Source: Ehrlichia sp028752135 (GTDB lineage: Bacteria > Pseudomonadota > Alphaproteobacteria > Rickettsiales > Anaplasmataceae). From it: DNA of 64,000 nucleotides. Position 1 is the stretch's first letter. The number at the start of each line of letters is the position of its first letter. A program made the position numbers and the translations under genes. Shown piece by piece: positions 48,124 to 57,135 of this stretch. Location: NCBI GenBank assembly GCA_028752135.1, contig CP082782.1, positions 496,001-560,000 on the forward strand, given 5' to 3'. The notes beneath the pieces are model-generated. The model was not told the origin of the DNA, did not search any database, and saw nothing but the letters and a program-made list of their open reading frames with translations.

Positions 48124-50865
48124 ATGAAAGATATGACTTGTTTATTTGTGGACAATGTAGATGTTATAGAGGACGCTTATAAACGTTATCAAAAAGATAG
48201 TAATTCTGTTTCTCTAGAATGGCGTAATTTTTTTTCCAGTGATTTGTATTCTCAAGAAAGTACAGATATTGCTAGTAATCAATCAAGCAGTGTAAGTGTT
48301 AGTAATGACTCTCATACTAAGGTTATGGAATTGCTAAACTTTTTTAGGTCTTATGGACATACTGTTACAGACTTAGATCCTTTGGGATTACATGTGGTTA
48401 GTGATCTGGATTATCATAAATATATTGATTTGAGCAATATAAGTCCTTGTACTACATTCAATTCTGTTTTGGGATTAAATAATCCTACATTGAATGATGT
48501 AGTTGATACTTTAAAATCTATTTATTGCGGTAAGCTTGGTTATGAGTTTATGCATATTAGAAATCATGAGGAAAGACTTTGGTTACAAGATAAAATTGAA
48601 AATTTGTGTCAGAAAATATCAAATGATGAGAAAAAAATTATATTACAGAATTTAATGGAAGTAGAAGGTTTTGAACAATTTCTTCATACCAGATATCCGG
48701 GATATAAAAGATTCTCTGTGGAAGGTGGAGATTCTTTAATTGTTGCGATAGAGAAGATAATTGACTTATCTGTTGTTTTTAATTTTCATGAGATAGTTAT
48801 TGGGATGGCGCATCGTGGAAGATTAAGTGTACTAACAAAAGTTATGAAAAAGCCATATAAGGCTATGATATATGAGTTTAAGGGGGGAATTGCATATCCA
48901 AAAGATTTAGATGTTTCTGGTGATGTAAAATACCACTTAGGGTATTCTTCTGATCGTCAAGTATCTTCTGATAAAATTGTGCATTTATCTTTGGTTCCTA
49001 ATCCTTCTCATTTGGAAGCTGTAAATCCTGTTGTTATGGGAAAAATTAGGGCAAAACAAGATATATTAAAAGATTGTGATAAATCTTCTGTAGTTGGGGT
49101 ATTAGTACATGGAGATGCTTCTGTTATTGGTCAGGGAGTTGTTGCAGAAACATTGACTTTAAGTAATTTGTCGGGATATGGAATTCGCGGTGTGATACAT
49201 ATAATAGTTAATAATCAAGTAGGATTTACTACAAATCCAAAAGATGCAAGATCTTCTTTTTATTGTTCAGATATAGCAAAAGTAATAGATGCACCAATTT
49301 TTCATGTGAATGGGGATTCTCCTGAAGATGTGATAACAGCTGTTAGATTAGCTGTGGAGTATAGGCAAAAGTTTAACAAGGATGTAGTAATTGATATAGT
49401 ATGTTATCGTCGTTATGGACATAATGAAGGCGATGAGCCATTTTTCACTCAACCTATCATGTATGATTGTATCATGAAACATAAAACTCCTATGAAGATT
49501 TATAAAGAAAAATTAGTTAGTGAGAATGTTATTGCTGAAGAAGAATTTAAAGTTTTGCAAACTAAGTTTCATAGTATGCTAAATGAAGAGTTTGTACAAT
49601 CTGATCATTATGTTCCAAGTCAAGCTGATTGGTTAGAGGGAATTTGGAATGGTTTCCGTAGACCTACACCTGGTAATTTTTTAGATTATTTATCTCATAC
49701 AGGTGTAGAAGAAGAAAAATTGTTAAAATTAGCTCATGCTTTAACGCAAATTCCAGAAAATTTTAATGGTAATAAGAAAATATTGAAGATATTGTCCACG
49801 CGTTTTGATATGGTATCTTCTGGTGAAAACATTGATTGGGCAACTGGAGAAGCATTAGCTTTTGCATCTTTATTATCAGAAAATATAAAAGTGAGGCTAT
49901 CAGGGCAAGATTGTGGTAGAGGAACATTTTCGCATAGACATGCGGTATTGGTAGATCAAGTTACAGGGAATTCTTATATACCTTTAAATAATTTGGGCAT
50001 GCCACAAGGAAACTTTGAAGTACTTAATAGTCCGTTATCAGAATATGCAGTAATGGGATTTGAGTATGGATATAGTACAAATTCTCCATCTACTTTAGTT
50101 TTGTGGGAAGGTCAATTTGGTGATTTTGCAAATGGTGCACAGATTATAGTTGATCAATTTATTTCTTCTGCTGAAACTAAGTGGTTACGTTGTAGTGGGT
50201 TGGTTTTATTGTTACCACATGGATATGAAGGACAAGGTCCGGAACACAGTTCAGCTAGAATAGAAAGGTATTTACAGTTATGTGCAGAGGACAACATGCA
50301 GGTTGTGAATTGTACTACCCCAGCAAATTACTTTCACGTGCTGCGTAGACAAATATGCAGAGATTTCCGTAAACCACTTATTATATTTACTCCTAAGTCT
50401 TTGTTACGTCATAGAATGGCAGTATCCAAGTTATCTGATTTCAGTGGATCTTTTGTTCCAGTGATTGGTGAGTTACATTCACTGTGTGATGATAATAATG
50501 TGCGTAAGGTTATAGTCTGTAGTGGCAAAGTCTATTTTGATATTGTTGAAGCTAGGGATAAACACAAAATAAATGATATAGCAGTAGTGCGTTTAGAACA
50601 ATATTATCCTTTTCCAGAAGAGCAATTAGCAAATGAACTGAAAAAATACCAGAATGCAGAAATAGTGTGGTGTCAGGAAGAACCAATGAATATGGGAGCA
50701 TGGAAATTTGTTTGTAGTTATATTGAGGATGTTTTAATCAAAATTAATGTGAAGGCCAAGCGACCACTATGTATATCTAGGTCTGCGTCTGCATCTACTG
50801 CAGCTGGTTATACAAGTATGCATAACGAGGAACAAAGTGATATTTTGTTGCGTATATTTAAGTAA
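48124..50865 (+). CDS. sucA: 2-oxoglutarate dehydrogenase E1 component
   Basis: Thiamine-diphosphate enzyme that decarboxylates 2-oxoglutarate in the TCA cycle, acting with SucB and Lpd. 913 residues from ATG 48124 (MKDMTCLFVDN); an upstream TTG at 48100 is in frame but unlikely. Motifs: YKRYQKDSNSVSLEWRNFF N-terminal lipoamide-complex arm, VIGMAHRGRLSVL (about 225), VHGDASVIGQGVVAET, the TPP motif region NGDSPEDVITAVRLAVEYRQ then YRRYGHNEGDEP, and the transketolase-like pyrimidine domain SGQDCGRGTFSHRHAVLVDQ. Complete and unbroken. In Ehrlichia the TCA cycle is fed by glutamine/proline through 2-oxoglutarate, so this is a central enzyme. Confidence 0.96.
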   Translation: MKDMTCLFVDNVDVIEDAYKRYQKDSNSVSLEWRNFFSSDLYSQESTDIASNQSSSVSVSNDSHTKVMELLNFFRSYGHTVTDLDPLGLHVVSDLDYHKYIDLSNISPCTTFNSVLGLNNPTLNDVVDTLKSIYCGKLGYEFMHIRNHEERLWLQDKIENLCQKISNDEKKIILQNLMEVEGFEQFLHTRYPGYKRFSVEGGDSLIVAIEKIIDLSVVFNFHEIVIGMAHRGRLSVLTKVMKKPYKAMIYEFKGGIAYPKDLDVSGDVKYHLGYSSDRQVSSDKIVHLSLVPNPSHLEAVNPVVMGKIRAKQDILKDCDKSSVVGVLVHGDASVIGQGVVAETLTLSNLSGYGIRGVIHIIVNNQVGFTTNPKDARSSFYCSDIAKVIDAPIFHVNGDSPEDVITAVRLAVEYRQKFNKDVVIDIVCYRRYGHNEGDEPFFTQPIMYDCIMKHKTPMKIYKEKLVSENVIAEEEFKVLQTKFHSMLNEEFVQSDHYVPSQADWLEGIWNGFRRPTPGNFLDYLSHTGVEEEKLLKLAHALTQIPENFNGNKKILKILSTRFDMVSSGENIDWATGEALAFASLLSENIKVRLSGQDCGRGTFSHRHAVLVDQVTGNSYIPLNNLGMPQGNFEVLNSPLSEYAVMGFEYGYSTNSPSTLVLWEGQFGDFANGAQIIVDQFISSAETKWLRCSGLVLLLPHGYEGQGPEHSSARIERYLQLCAEDNMQVVNCTTPANYFHVLRRQICRDFRKPLIIFTPKSLLRHRMAVSKLSDFSGSFVPVIGELHSLCDDNNVRKVIVCSGKVYFDIVEARDKHKINDIAVVRLEQYYPFPEEQLANELKKYQNAEIVWCQEEPMNMGAWKFVCSYIEDVLIKINVKAKRPLCISRSASASTAAGYTSMHNEEQSDILLRIFK

Positions 50866-51042
50866 ATTGTAATAAAGTGCTTTTATGGTTCATCATTTTA
50901 ATATGAAATAACCAATGTTGTCATATAATTTGTATGTAACTTTTGTTTTTGGTTAAGGCATAGTGGAATACAATGGTACTTCAATCTATATTGATGATAT
51001 AAAAAGTGCTTTGAATGTAATTCATGTGTATTATGAGAACTT

Positions 51043-51520
51043 AAACAATCAGGATACTGTACTCATACTGTTTACAGTTAGTTATGTAATGATAAAATTG
51101 TGTTTTGTATATGTTGTAGCAAAATACTTTTACAAATATAGTTTATTTTAATTGAAAGTTAAAGCATAGTATTATTCTGTTCCTATATCTGTTTATGATG
51201 CTAATGAATAGTGGAAATAATCTTTAATAATGTTGTTGATGGATTATGACAAAAATGCTTTTCAATTATATTTTAATATAAAAATAACTGAAGTATATTG
51301 CTTTATCCTTTTTATGCAGTTAATTATGTGAGTGTGCATATGAAAAATAGTACTTCAACACTACTGGGAGTATAACAGTACATTGTAATTAACTTTTAAT
51401 ATGAAAGCTAACAGCAATCAGGATACCATGTCCCACCCTGTTTACAGTTGGTTGTGTAATAACAAAATTATGTTTTGTTATGTAGATTATGAATAAATAA
51501 TTTTATAAGTATAATCTATT
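51043..51520. repeat. Degenerate direct repeat, period about 367 bp
   Basis: Copies start with AACAATCAGGATACTGT (51043) and AACAGCAATCAGGATACC (51411). Both continue through CTGTTTACAGTTAGTTATGT / CTGTTTACAGTTGGTTGTGT and on to AATATAGTTTAT / AGTATAATCTAT. Similarity extends about 105 bp. Confidence 0.65.
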
Positions 51521-51905
51521 CAATGTAAAAACTCAACTAGAAATATTGTATCTCATTCTACTTATACATCTGTTTTGACTGTGATTTCGTATATAATTAA
51601 GAAGTAGAAAATGGAATTTATAATGTGTTGTAGTAGCACTACTTTTCAGTTATATCTACTTTTAACATAAAGCAATTATAAGAGATGTCTTATTTTTGTA
51701 TTTGTGTAAGTATGTAGATAAGTGAAGAATAGAATGGTATTTTATGTATATTGTGGATGATAATCAAAGCCACTTTTCTAATTATTAGAACTCACTTTTA
51801 ATATAAGGGCATTTAGGAAATATGTTTTGTTTCTGCAGTTGATTAGCAAGTGTTAGAGATATCACACATGTTAGTAGATTATAACAAAAATGCTTTTCAG
51901 TTATA
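51241..51905. repeat. Second dispersed repeat in the sucA-capsid gap
   Basis: GATTATGACAAAAATGCTTT at 51242 and GATTATAACAAAAATGCTTT at 51877 continue TCAATTAT / TCAGTTAT: 26 of 28 bases identical, about 635 bp apart. A related TTTTCAGTTATATCTACTTT lies near 51644. Confidence 0.6.
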
Positions 51906-51988
51906 ATCTACTAATGTTGTTAATTATATTTCTTTTTATATAGTAGCTGTGTATATCTTGTGTAATATATATACTATTATGTTTTTTT

Positions 51989-53210
51989 CTACGCTGTATT
52001 TGATGTTGTAATTTTTAAAAATTTAATGGCATTAAGGTTAATTATTGCTCCACCTACTCGTTTTGTTGTATAGAATTTAACAAAAGGTTTATTTGTAAAA
52101 GGATCTCTTAGTGTTTTTATAGTATTATTTTCAACTATCTTGTATGCATTTTTGAAATCCGCAAGCACTATAATTGGGTATGTTCTTTCAGTGAAGTTGG
52201 GCATATCAGATGTTTGATATACTGGTAATCCCATTAATGTGTCAGGAGATCCTAGAGTTAACCCTGGATGACATATATATTGTCCAGAAGGCAATTTTAT
52301 GGATCTAATTTCTTGTAATACACTTCTATGCATTATAAATGCTGCTTTTGAAGCGAAATATTCTTCTAGGGAATAATAAAGCTTAATTATTGCATCACTG
52401 CTGAGTTCTTCAGATGTTATCACTCCACTTGAAGATTTAGGTTCAGAATTATTTGAAGTATTCTGAGGCTTAGTAGTACCTTCATCTTGATCTGCAGTAC
52501 TTTTTGTGTAGGATAGAATTCCGTAAGGTTGACCATTTCCTTGTCCGGATATAAAAGCTTTGTTTTCTGCTCGACTAAAAGCATCAACTAAATAATTAAT
52601 TAACCAGCTTGCTATATCTATAACAGAGTCTTCTAGTAGTTTTTTCGTAATTTGTGGTTGTGCATATAGTTCGTGTAATTGTATGTTATGCACACTAATT
52701 TGAGGTAGTGTTGTATCTTCTGCTTGGGACCCAATTCTCCACTTAACTGATTCCTCATTGTCTTCTGCAAGTAAGCACTCAAAGCTGTCACCAGATATTT
52801 TTTCTATAGAACATAGTTGCCTCATTATTGAGTTTTTAGTGATATTTTTTTTCTATGTGTAACGATATATTACGTGGCATTAAATATGATGAGTCTAATG
52901 CTGAATCATTTTGTTGCAAAGTACTACCTTTAGATAAGTATTCTGTGAACATTTTATAGTTGTAATCTTCATTAAGATCTTTATTATCATGAATAATAGG
53001 GCGCTGTGATAATATTTCTAATTTTTCTAATATTTCATTTTGTTCTTCAATTATATTTTCTGCTTTTACTAATTTTTATAATATAAATGGATAAGCAGAA
53101 CTTTTTTTACTGATGTCTAAGAGTTTTTTTTCGTTTAAGTATTTAAACTCTTCGCATTAAGATGTTAGATTATTTAAAGATTCTTGAATTTCTGGTGTTG
53201 ATGTTGTCAT
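51989..53210 (-). pseudogene. GTA/HK97-fold major capsid protein (g5-like), pseudogene
   Basis: Intact part: 278 residues from ATG 52825 (MRQLCSIEKISG..) with WRIGSQAEDTTLPQ, LHELYAQPQITKKLLEDS and SGQGNGQPYGILSY, the HK97 capsid fold core as in RcGTA g5. The coding frame actually begins 385 bp earlier at ATG 53210: MTTSTPEIQESLNNLTS, TAA (53157-53159), CEEFKYLNEKK, TAA (53076-53078), KLVKAENIIEEQNE to LMPRNISLHIEK. A poly-A run at 52843-52850 then shifts the frame by one before NITKNSIMRQL. Two stops and a frameshift show real decay. The coiled-coil N-terminal scaffold/delta domain is what is damaged. A protein starting at MRQL would lack the N-arm. Confidence 0.85.
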
Positions 53211-53892
53211 ACTTGCTCCATTGGGTAAATTTTTTATGATTTTATAAGCTTCACAGTGTAAAAGAAAAATATGGGAAAAATAAAGTTTAGTAATGAAAAA
53301 TTAATTTGAGGGAAACTGATATACTGTGAAATTCACATCCTTTATTGTATTTTATGATAGTATACTATGTCAAGCATATTATCTATATACCATTGTTATA
53401 ACTTTTTTCAATGTGTTTTGAACCCTGACTTATTTTTTGGCTTATCAATAGTTTCTAAATATTGAAGTGTAAAGTTAAACTTTAATGGTGAATGGAACAT
53501 ACTATAAATACTTTTAGTATGATATATACTAATACACTTTTTTATGTTACTAGGTATTTACTAACATGAATTTTAAATGTTATGCTAATTATTTAATATA
53601 GTTTTTAAGCTTATTTTAGTGTAGTAGATAAATGGAAAATAATTTACTTTTTCAGTGTAGTATATTTCTAGTACACTTTTTTATATGACTAGGTATTTAC
53701 TAATAAATCTTGAGTATTAGCTAATTACCTGAATGGACTATAGCTTTTTTTGTCGTAAACTTTAATGCGTTTTTCAAGATTACTCAAAATGTTATTTAAA
53801 TATTTTATAGAGCTTTTCAAGATAATTTCATTAACATATGCAAATAACTAACTTTACTAAACACTTAGAATTCAAATGTATTGTATAGGTGT
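53211..53892. other. Intergenic gap, 682 bp, with a duplicated block
   Basis: Between dapA and the capsid pseudogene. It holds two copies of an imperfect block, listed separately; no further upstream GTA gene (protease, portal) is recognisable. Confidence 0.5.
53491..53731. repeat. Imperfect tandem repeat, two copies, period about 138 bp
   Basis: Copy one (53491-53600) and copy two (53627-53731) share GTACACTTTTTTATATGACT-like and TAGGTATTTACTAA blocks in the same order. Copy one reads AATACACTTTTTTATGTTAC, then TAGGTATTTACTAACATG, then GCTAATTATTTAA. Copy two ends GCTAATTACCTGAA. Confidence 0.7.
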
Positions 53893-54783
53893 CTAAATAA
53901 GATCAAGTTTTTTTAGGGTATTTTCTACTTTTAGTTTATTTTCTTGAGTTAACTCTACCAGCGGTAGTCTAACTGTTGGAGATATGTATTTTTTGAGTAA
54001 ACTTGCAGCATATTTTACTGGTGATGGGTTAGATTCACAAAATAGTACTTTTGCTAATTTGAATATTATTTCACTTGCATGCATAGCATCTTTCATGTTA
54101 TTAGCGGAGAAAGCATTTTGCATATCTGAGCATATTTTAGGTATTACATTTGACACTACAGAAATACATCCAGATCCTCCATGTGCATTGAATGCTAAGC
54201 ATGTAAAATCATCACCTGTCAATAAAGCAACGTCCTTATTTATTAGGGATCTTAAATTAAGAATCCTACTTAAGTCTCCAGTTGCATCTTTTAACCCTAT
54301 TACTCTAGGTAAGGATAAAATACGTGCAATTAATTTATCACTTGCGTCAATACCAGTTCTTTTTGGTATATTATACATAACAATAGGGATATTGGTTGCA
54401 TCATGTACTGCTTTGAAATGTTGGTATATCCCTTCATCAGTTGGTCTGTTATAGTATGGAACAACTACTAAAGCTGCATCTACATTTAAAGATTGAACAT
54501 ACAGTGTACGTTTAACAGCTTCTTTTGTAGAATTTGAACTTGCTCCAGCTATTATAGGAACACGTTTATTTGTGACTTTAACACATAATTCTATTATTCG
54601 ACAGTATTCCTCAAAGCTTAACGTGGGGTATTCTCCTGTAGTTCCACATGGTACTAACCCATGTACATTATTACTAATTTGATATTCAATTAATTGGCAG
54701 AATGCATCTTCGTCTATAGAAAAATCACCTTTAAATGGTGTAATCAGTGCTGTAAATATGCCTTTAAAATGTGCACTGTGCAC
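53893..54783 (-). CDS. dapA: 4-hydroxy-tetrahydrodipicolinate synthase
   Basis: Condenses pyruvate with aspartate semialdehyde in the diaminopimelate/lysine pathway. 296 residues, normal length. Active-site features: VPCGTTGEYPTLSFEEY (Thr-Thr pair, about 43-59), VVVPYYNRPTDEGIYQHF (about 106), VMYNIPKRTGID with the catalytic tyrosine (about 133) and VIGLKDATGD with the Schiff-base lysine (about 161). The frame is intact. Some Ehrlichia keep the DAP pathway although they lack normal peptidoglycan, so the product may feed lysine or a minimal cell wall. Confidence 0.95.
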   Translation of the reverse strand: MHSAHFKGIFTALITPFKGDFSIDEDAFCQLIEYQISNNVHGLVPCGTTGEYPTLSFEEYCRIIELCVKVTNKRVPIIAGASSNSTKEAVKRTLYVQSLNVDAALVVVPYYNRPTDEGIYQHFKAVHDATNIPIVMYNIPKRTGIDASDKLIARILSLPRVIGLKDATGDLSRILNLRSLINKDVALLTGDDFTCLAFNAHGGSGCISVVSNVIPKICSDMQNAFSANNMKDAMHASEIIFKLAKVLFCESNPSPVKYAASLLKKYISPTVRLPLVELTQENKLKVENTLKKLDLI

Positions 54784-55536
54784 TTGAGTACCTCATTTTT
54801 GATGATGAGTTTTTAATATAAATATTGCACTCTTTATTGTCAACTGGATATTGTAAAATAGTTGATATTATCATAGTACTACAACATTGTTTTTATTTAA
54901 AATTCTTTAATTTAGGATGAGTAGATTTATTGATTTATATAATGTATAGTATTTATTAATGTTTATTATGAAATAAGGTACATATTGATAAAGTAGGTCT
55001 GTGACTTTAGTGTGTGTGTATTACTCTGTTTCTCATATAGGCTGTATTATTTAGAAAAAAATTTGTTAGATCCAACCTAAGAATTGTGTGTTTTATTTAA
55101 ATTTGAGATTTTTATCAATAAAATTTAATATATTACTTTAAATTTATGAATATTATTTAATACTAGGTGTGAATCTGTATTAGGATAAAATGTACAATAG
55201 TTTTCTCTTACTAAAGTAATGGTAATGTTGATAGAAATATACGTAAGTGGAAAATAATTTTTTTGCACTCTTTTTTATTGCTTTTTTACAGCGAGGAAAA
55301 ATGTGTATGTTACCTAAGTAATCAATAAAATCATTAGATAATGCGGATTTATTTTTTGGATAACTTGGATAGAGATTTTACAATTGTTTTTTTATATGAA
55401 TATAAAAAATGTGTTATTTTCTTATTGCCTATATTTTGTAAAATTTTATGTTCAGTTTTACCTTTAAACTTTCATAAGTAATTTTTTCTGATACATAATA
55501 ATACATATCTATTTTAGATGACTCATAATAGAAAGT
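54784..55536. other. Intergenic gap, 753 bp, with an HIT-gene fossil
   Basis: AT-rich spacer between HIT and dapA. The decayed fragment at 55281-55370 is listed separately; the rest is featureless. Confidence 0.5.
55281..55370 (-). pseudogene. Decayed partial copy of the HIT gene
   Basis: ATCAATAAAATCATTAGATA at 55321, followed by ..TTTATTTTTTGGATAAC, matches CCAATAAAATCATTAAATGA ..TTTATCTTTTGGAATGAC inside the HIT gene at about 55700-55742. The flanking GTGTATGTTACCTAAG matches GTAATGTTAGCTGAAG. Same orientation, about 380 bp apart. A tandem duplicate of an internal gene segment, now non-coding. Confidence 0.7.
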
Positions 55537-55893
55537 TTATAATTGTTTTCCTCCAAGAATATGTACATGAAAGTGAGGAATAACTTGTCCACCTTGTTTT
55601 CCATGATTTGTAACAATCCTGTATCCTGTTTTATCTAATTGAAATTTATGGGTAATTTTTTTTACAATAGAAAAAAAGTATGTAATGTTAGCTGAAGAAC
55701 CAATAAAATCATTAAATGATATATATTTATCTTTTGGAATGACTAAAATGTGAATAGGAGCTTGGGGGTATATATCATGAAATGCTAATACAAATTCGTC
55801 CTCGTATACAACATTACATGGAAGCTCTTTTCTTAAAATCTTTGCAAAGATGTTATTATCATCATAAGAATTATTATTTATCTTATCTTGCAT
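55537..55893 (-). CDS. HIT-family nucleotide-binding protein (HinT-like)
   Basis: 118 residues. FAKILRKELPCNVVYEDEFVLAFHDIYPQAP matches the HinT opening, followed by HILVIPKDKYISFND and the histidine-triad signature VIPHFHVHILGGKQL at the C-terminus (HxHxH-type, about 106-118). HinT proteins are purine-nucleoside phosphoramidase-like hydrolases that form dimers. The start overlaps the end of the upstream gene (55883-56944) by 11 bp on the same strand, so they are translationally coupled. A second eroded copy of its central part lies downstream. Confidence 0.92.
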   Translation of the reverse strand: MQDKINNNSYDDNNIFAKILRKELPCNVVYEDEFVLAFHDIYPQAPIHILVIPKDKYISFNDFIGSSANITYFFSIVKKITHKFQLDKTGYRIVTNHGKQGGQVIPHFHVHILGGKQL

Positions 55894-56944
55894 GTGCTTT
55901 TCCTGGAGTGTTTGGTGCTCTTTTATTGCCTATGTTACTTTGAATTTGATCATTTATTTGCACTTCGTCCTGTAAATCTTCTGCTATTTGTTCAATTGTT
56001 TTCTGTACTTCTGGAGAAATAGAATTTAGAACTTTATGATCAGATTTTTGCTGCATTAGTGTTTGATGTTGTTGTTCTAGCAGTGCATCTGCACTTTGTA
56101 CAGAGCTTTTAGCATAAGGCATACTACAAGGATTTGTGAGTGAAAAGTCACTACTTAATATATCATGATCTGCTTCATGTTCCTGAGATGGTGCTACAAC
56201 TGATTCGCCTTGTGCATGATGCTTTGTTTTTTCTTGCGTATCGGTATTGGGTTTATCATGTTTTTTTTCTTCGATATCTGCTGAAGTGACTTTTTGATTA
56301 TTAGATGATTTGTATAGTCTTTCAGAAAAAGTTTGTATAAGTTTTTCATCATGTATATCCAAACCATGTAATACTAATCTTACCTGTTCTTGTATTTCTT
56401 GTAGTGACTTGTCTGATACATCTATTTCTATAGTCAAGTTTTGCTTATAGCTTCCTTGGGTAGATTCTACAATAATTTTACCACCTATTTCTTCCAATTT
56501 TTTATCAAGTTCTTTTAATTGTAAGAAGTGTTTATCTGTTGATTTGCTGTTAATTGCTTCTTCAGCTGCTGATAAAGGATTAAGAATGGATTCTGCAATG
56601 CCACTTTTAGTTTCTTCCACATCTCCTTCTTTACCTTGTTCTTGCCATGTTGCAAACTTCTGTATAGTCTGGAAAGGAATTTTGTAAGATGGAACTCTTA
56701 AAGCAACCTCATCTTGATGTCCTGGTGCTCTTGTGCTAGAAGGTAATTCAATACCTAATTTGTTATAGGTTCGATTGTGCATTTTCAAGTCGAAGTGTTT
56801 TTCCCTGCTTTTAGTTGGAAAGAGATTTTTAATCATCTTTCCTACACTTGGTTCATGAGGTAGATTGCTAGTGGTGGGTGTTATAGCTACTTTTGCTGCT
56901 TGTTTTATAACAATAGTTGCGCCTTTCTTTAAGAAAGAAAACAT
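55883..56944 (-). CDS. Candidate type IV secretion effector, possible Etf-1/Ats-1 relative
   Basis: 353 residues, no membrane segment. The N-terminus MFSFLKKGATIVIKQAAKVA has several lysines, no acidic residue for about 30 positions and an amphipathic pattern, as in mitochondrial presequences. From about residue 230 the chain is very hydrophilic (EEKKHDKPNTDTQEKTKHHA) and it ends in basic NKRAPNTPGKAHAR, consistent with a C-terminal type IV secretion signal. Ehrlichia Etf-1 and Anaplasma Ats-1 are mitochondria-targeted effectors of about 375-380 residues; from memory, Ats-1 lies close to mutS in its genome, as this gene does. Not confirmed by alignment. It overlaps the HIT gene by 11 bp. Confidence 0.6.
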   Translation of the reverse strand: MFSFLKKGATIVIKQAAKVAITPTTSNLPHEPSVGKMIKNLFPTKSREKHFDLKMHNRTYNKLGIELPSSTRAPGHQDEVALRVPSYKIPFQTIQKFATWQEQGKEGDVEETKSGIAESILNPLSAAEEAINSKSTDKHFLQLKELDKKLEEIGGKIIVESTQGSYKQNLTIEIDVSDKSLQEIQEQVRLVLHGLDIHDEKLIQTFSERLYKSSNNQKVTSADIEEKKHDKPNTDTQEKTKHHAQGESVVAPSQEHEADHDILSSDFSLTNPCSMPYAKSSVQSADALLEQQHQTLMQQKSDHKVLNSISPEVQKTIEQIAEDLQDEVQINDQIQSNIGNKRAPNTPGKAHAR

Positions 56945-57135
56945 TTGGATACCATAATTAGTGTTCAGATAAAGCTATATGCTTCTTAATTATAAGATAC
57001 AATTGATAAAATGTCATTATGTATTATTAATATTTTTATCAAATAATTGGTTTGTTATTAATTAATATTTTACTCGTTATCTTTTCATATATACATATAA
57101 TATACTGTAAGATAAAGGTTAATAATAGGTAAAAA

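Larger units (their letters stand above)
50866..51988. other. Convergent 1.1-kb gap filled with degenerate repeats
   Basis: Lies between sucA and the capsid pseudogene. It contains at least two families of imperfect repeats, listed separately. No real gene; the 62-codon frame at 50963 lies within repeat sequence. Confidence 0.6.

Noticed and set aside
50963..51151. A 62-codon frame after sucA
   Set aside because: It lies inside the degenerate repeat; the second repeat copy does not keep the frame.
53984..54454. A 156-codon plus-strand frame
   Set aside because: Antisense shadow of dapA.
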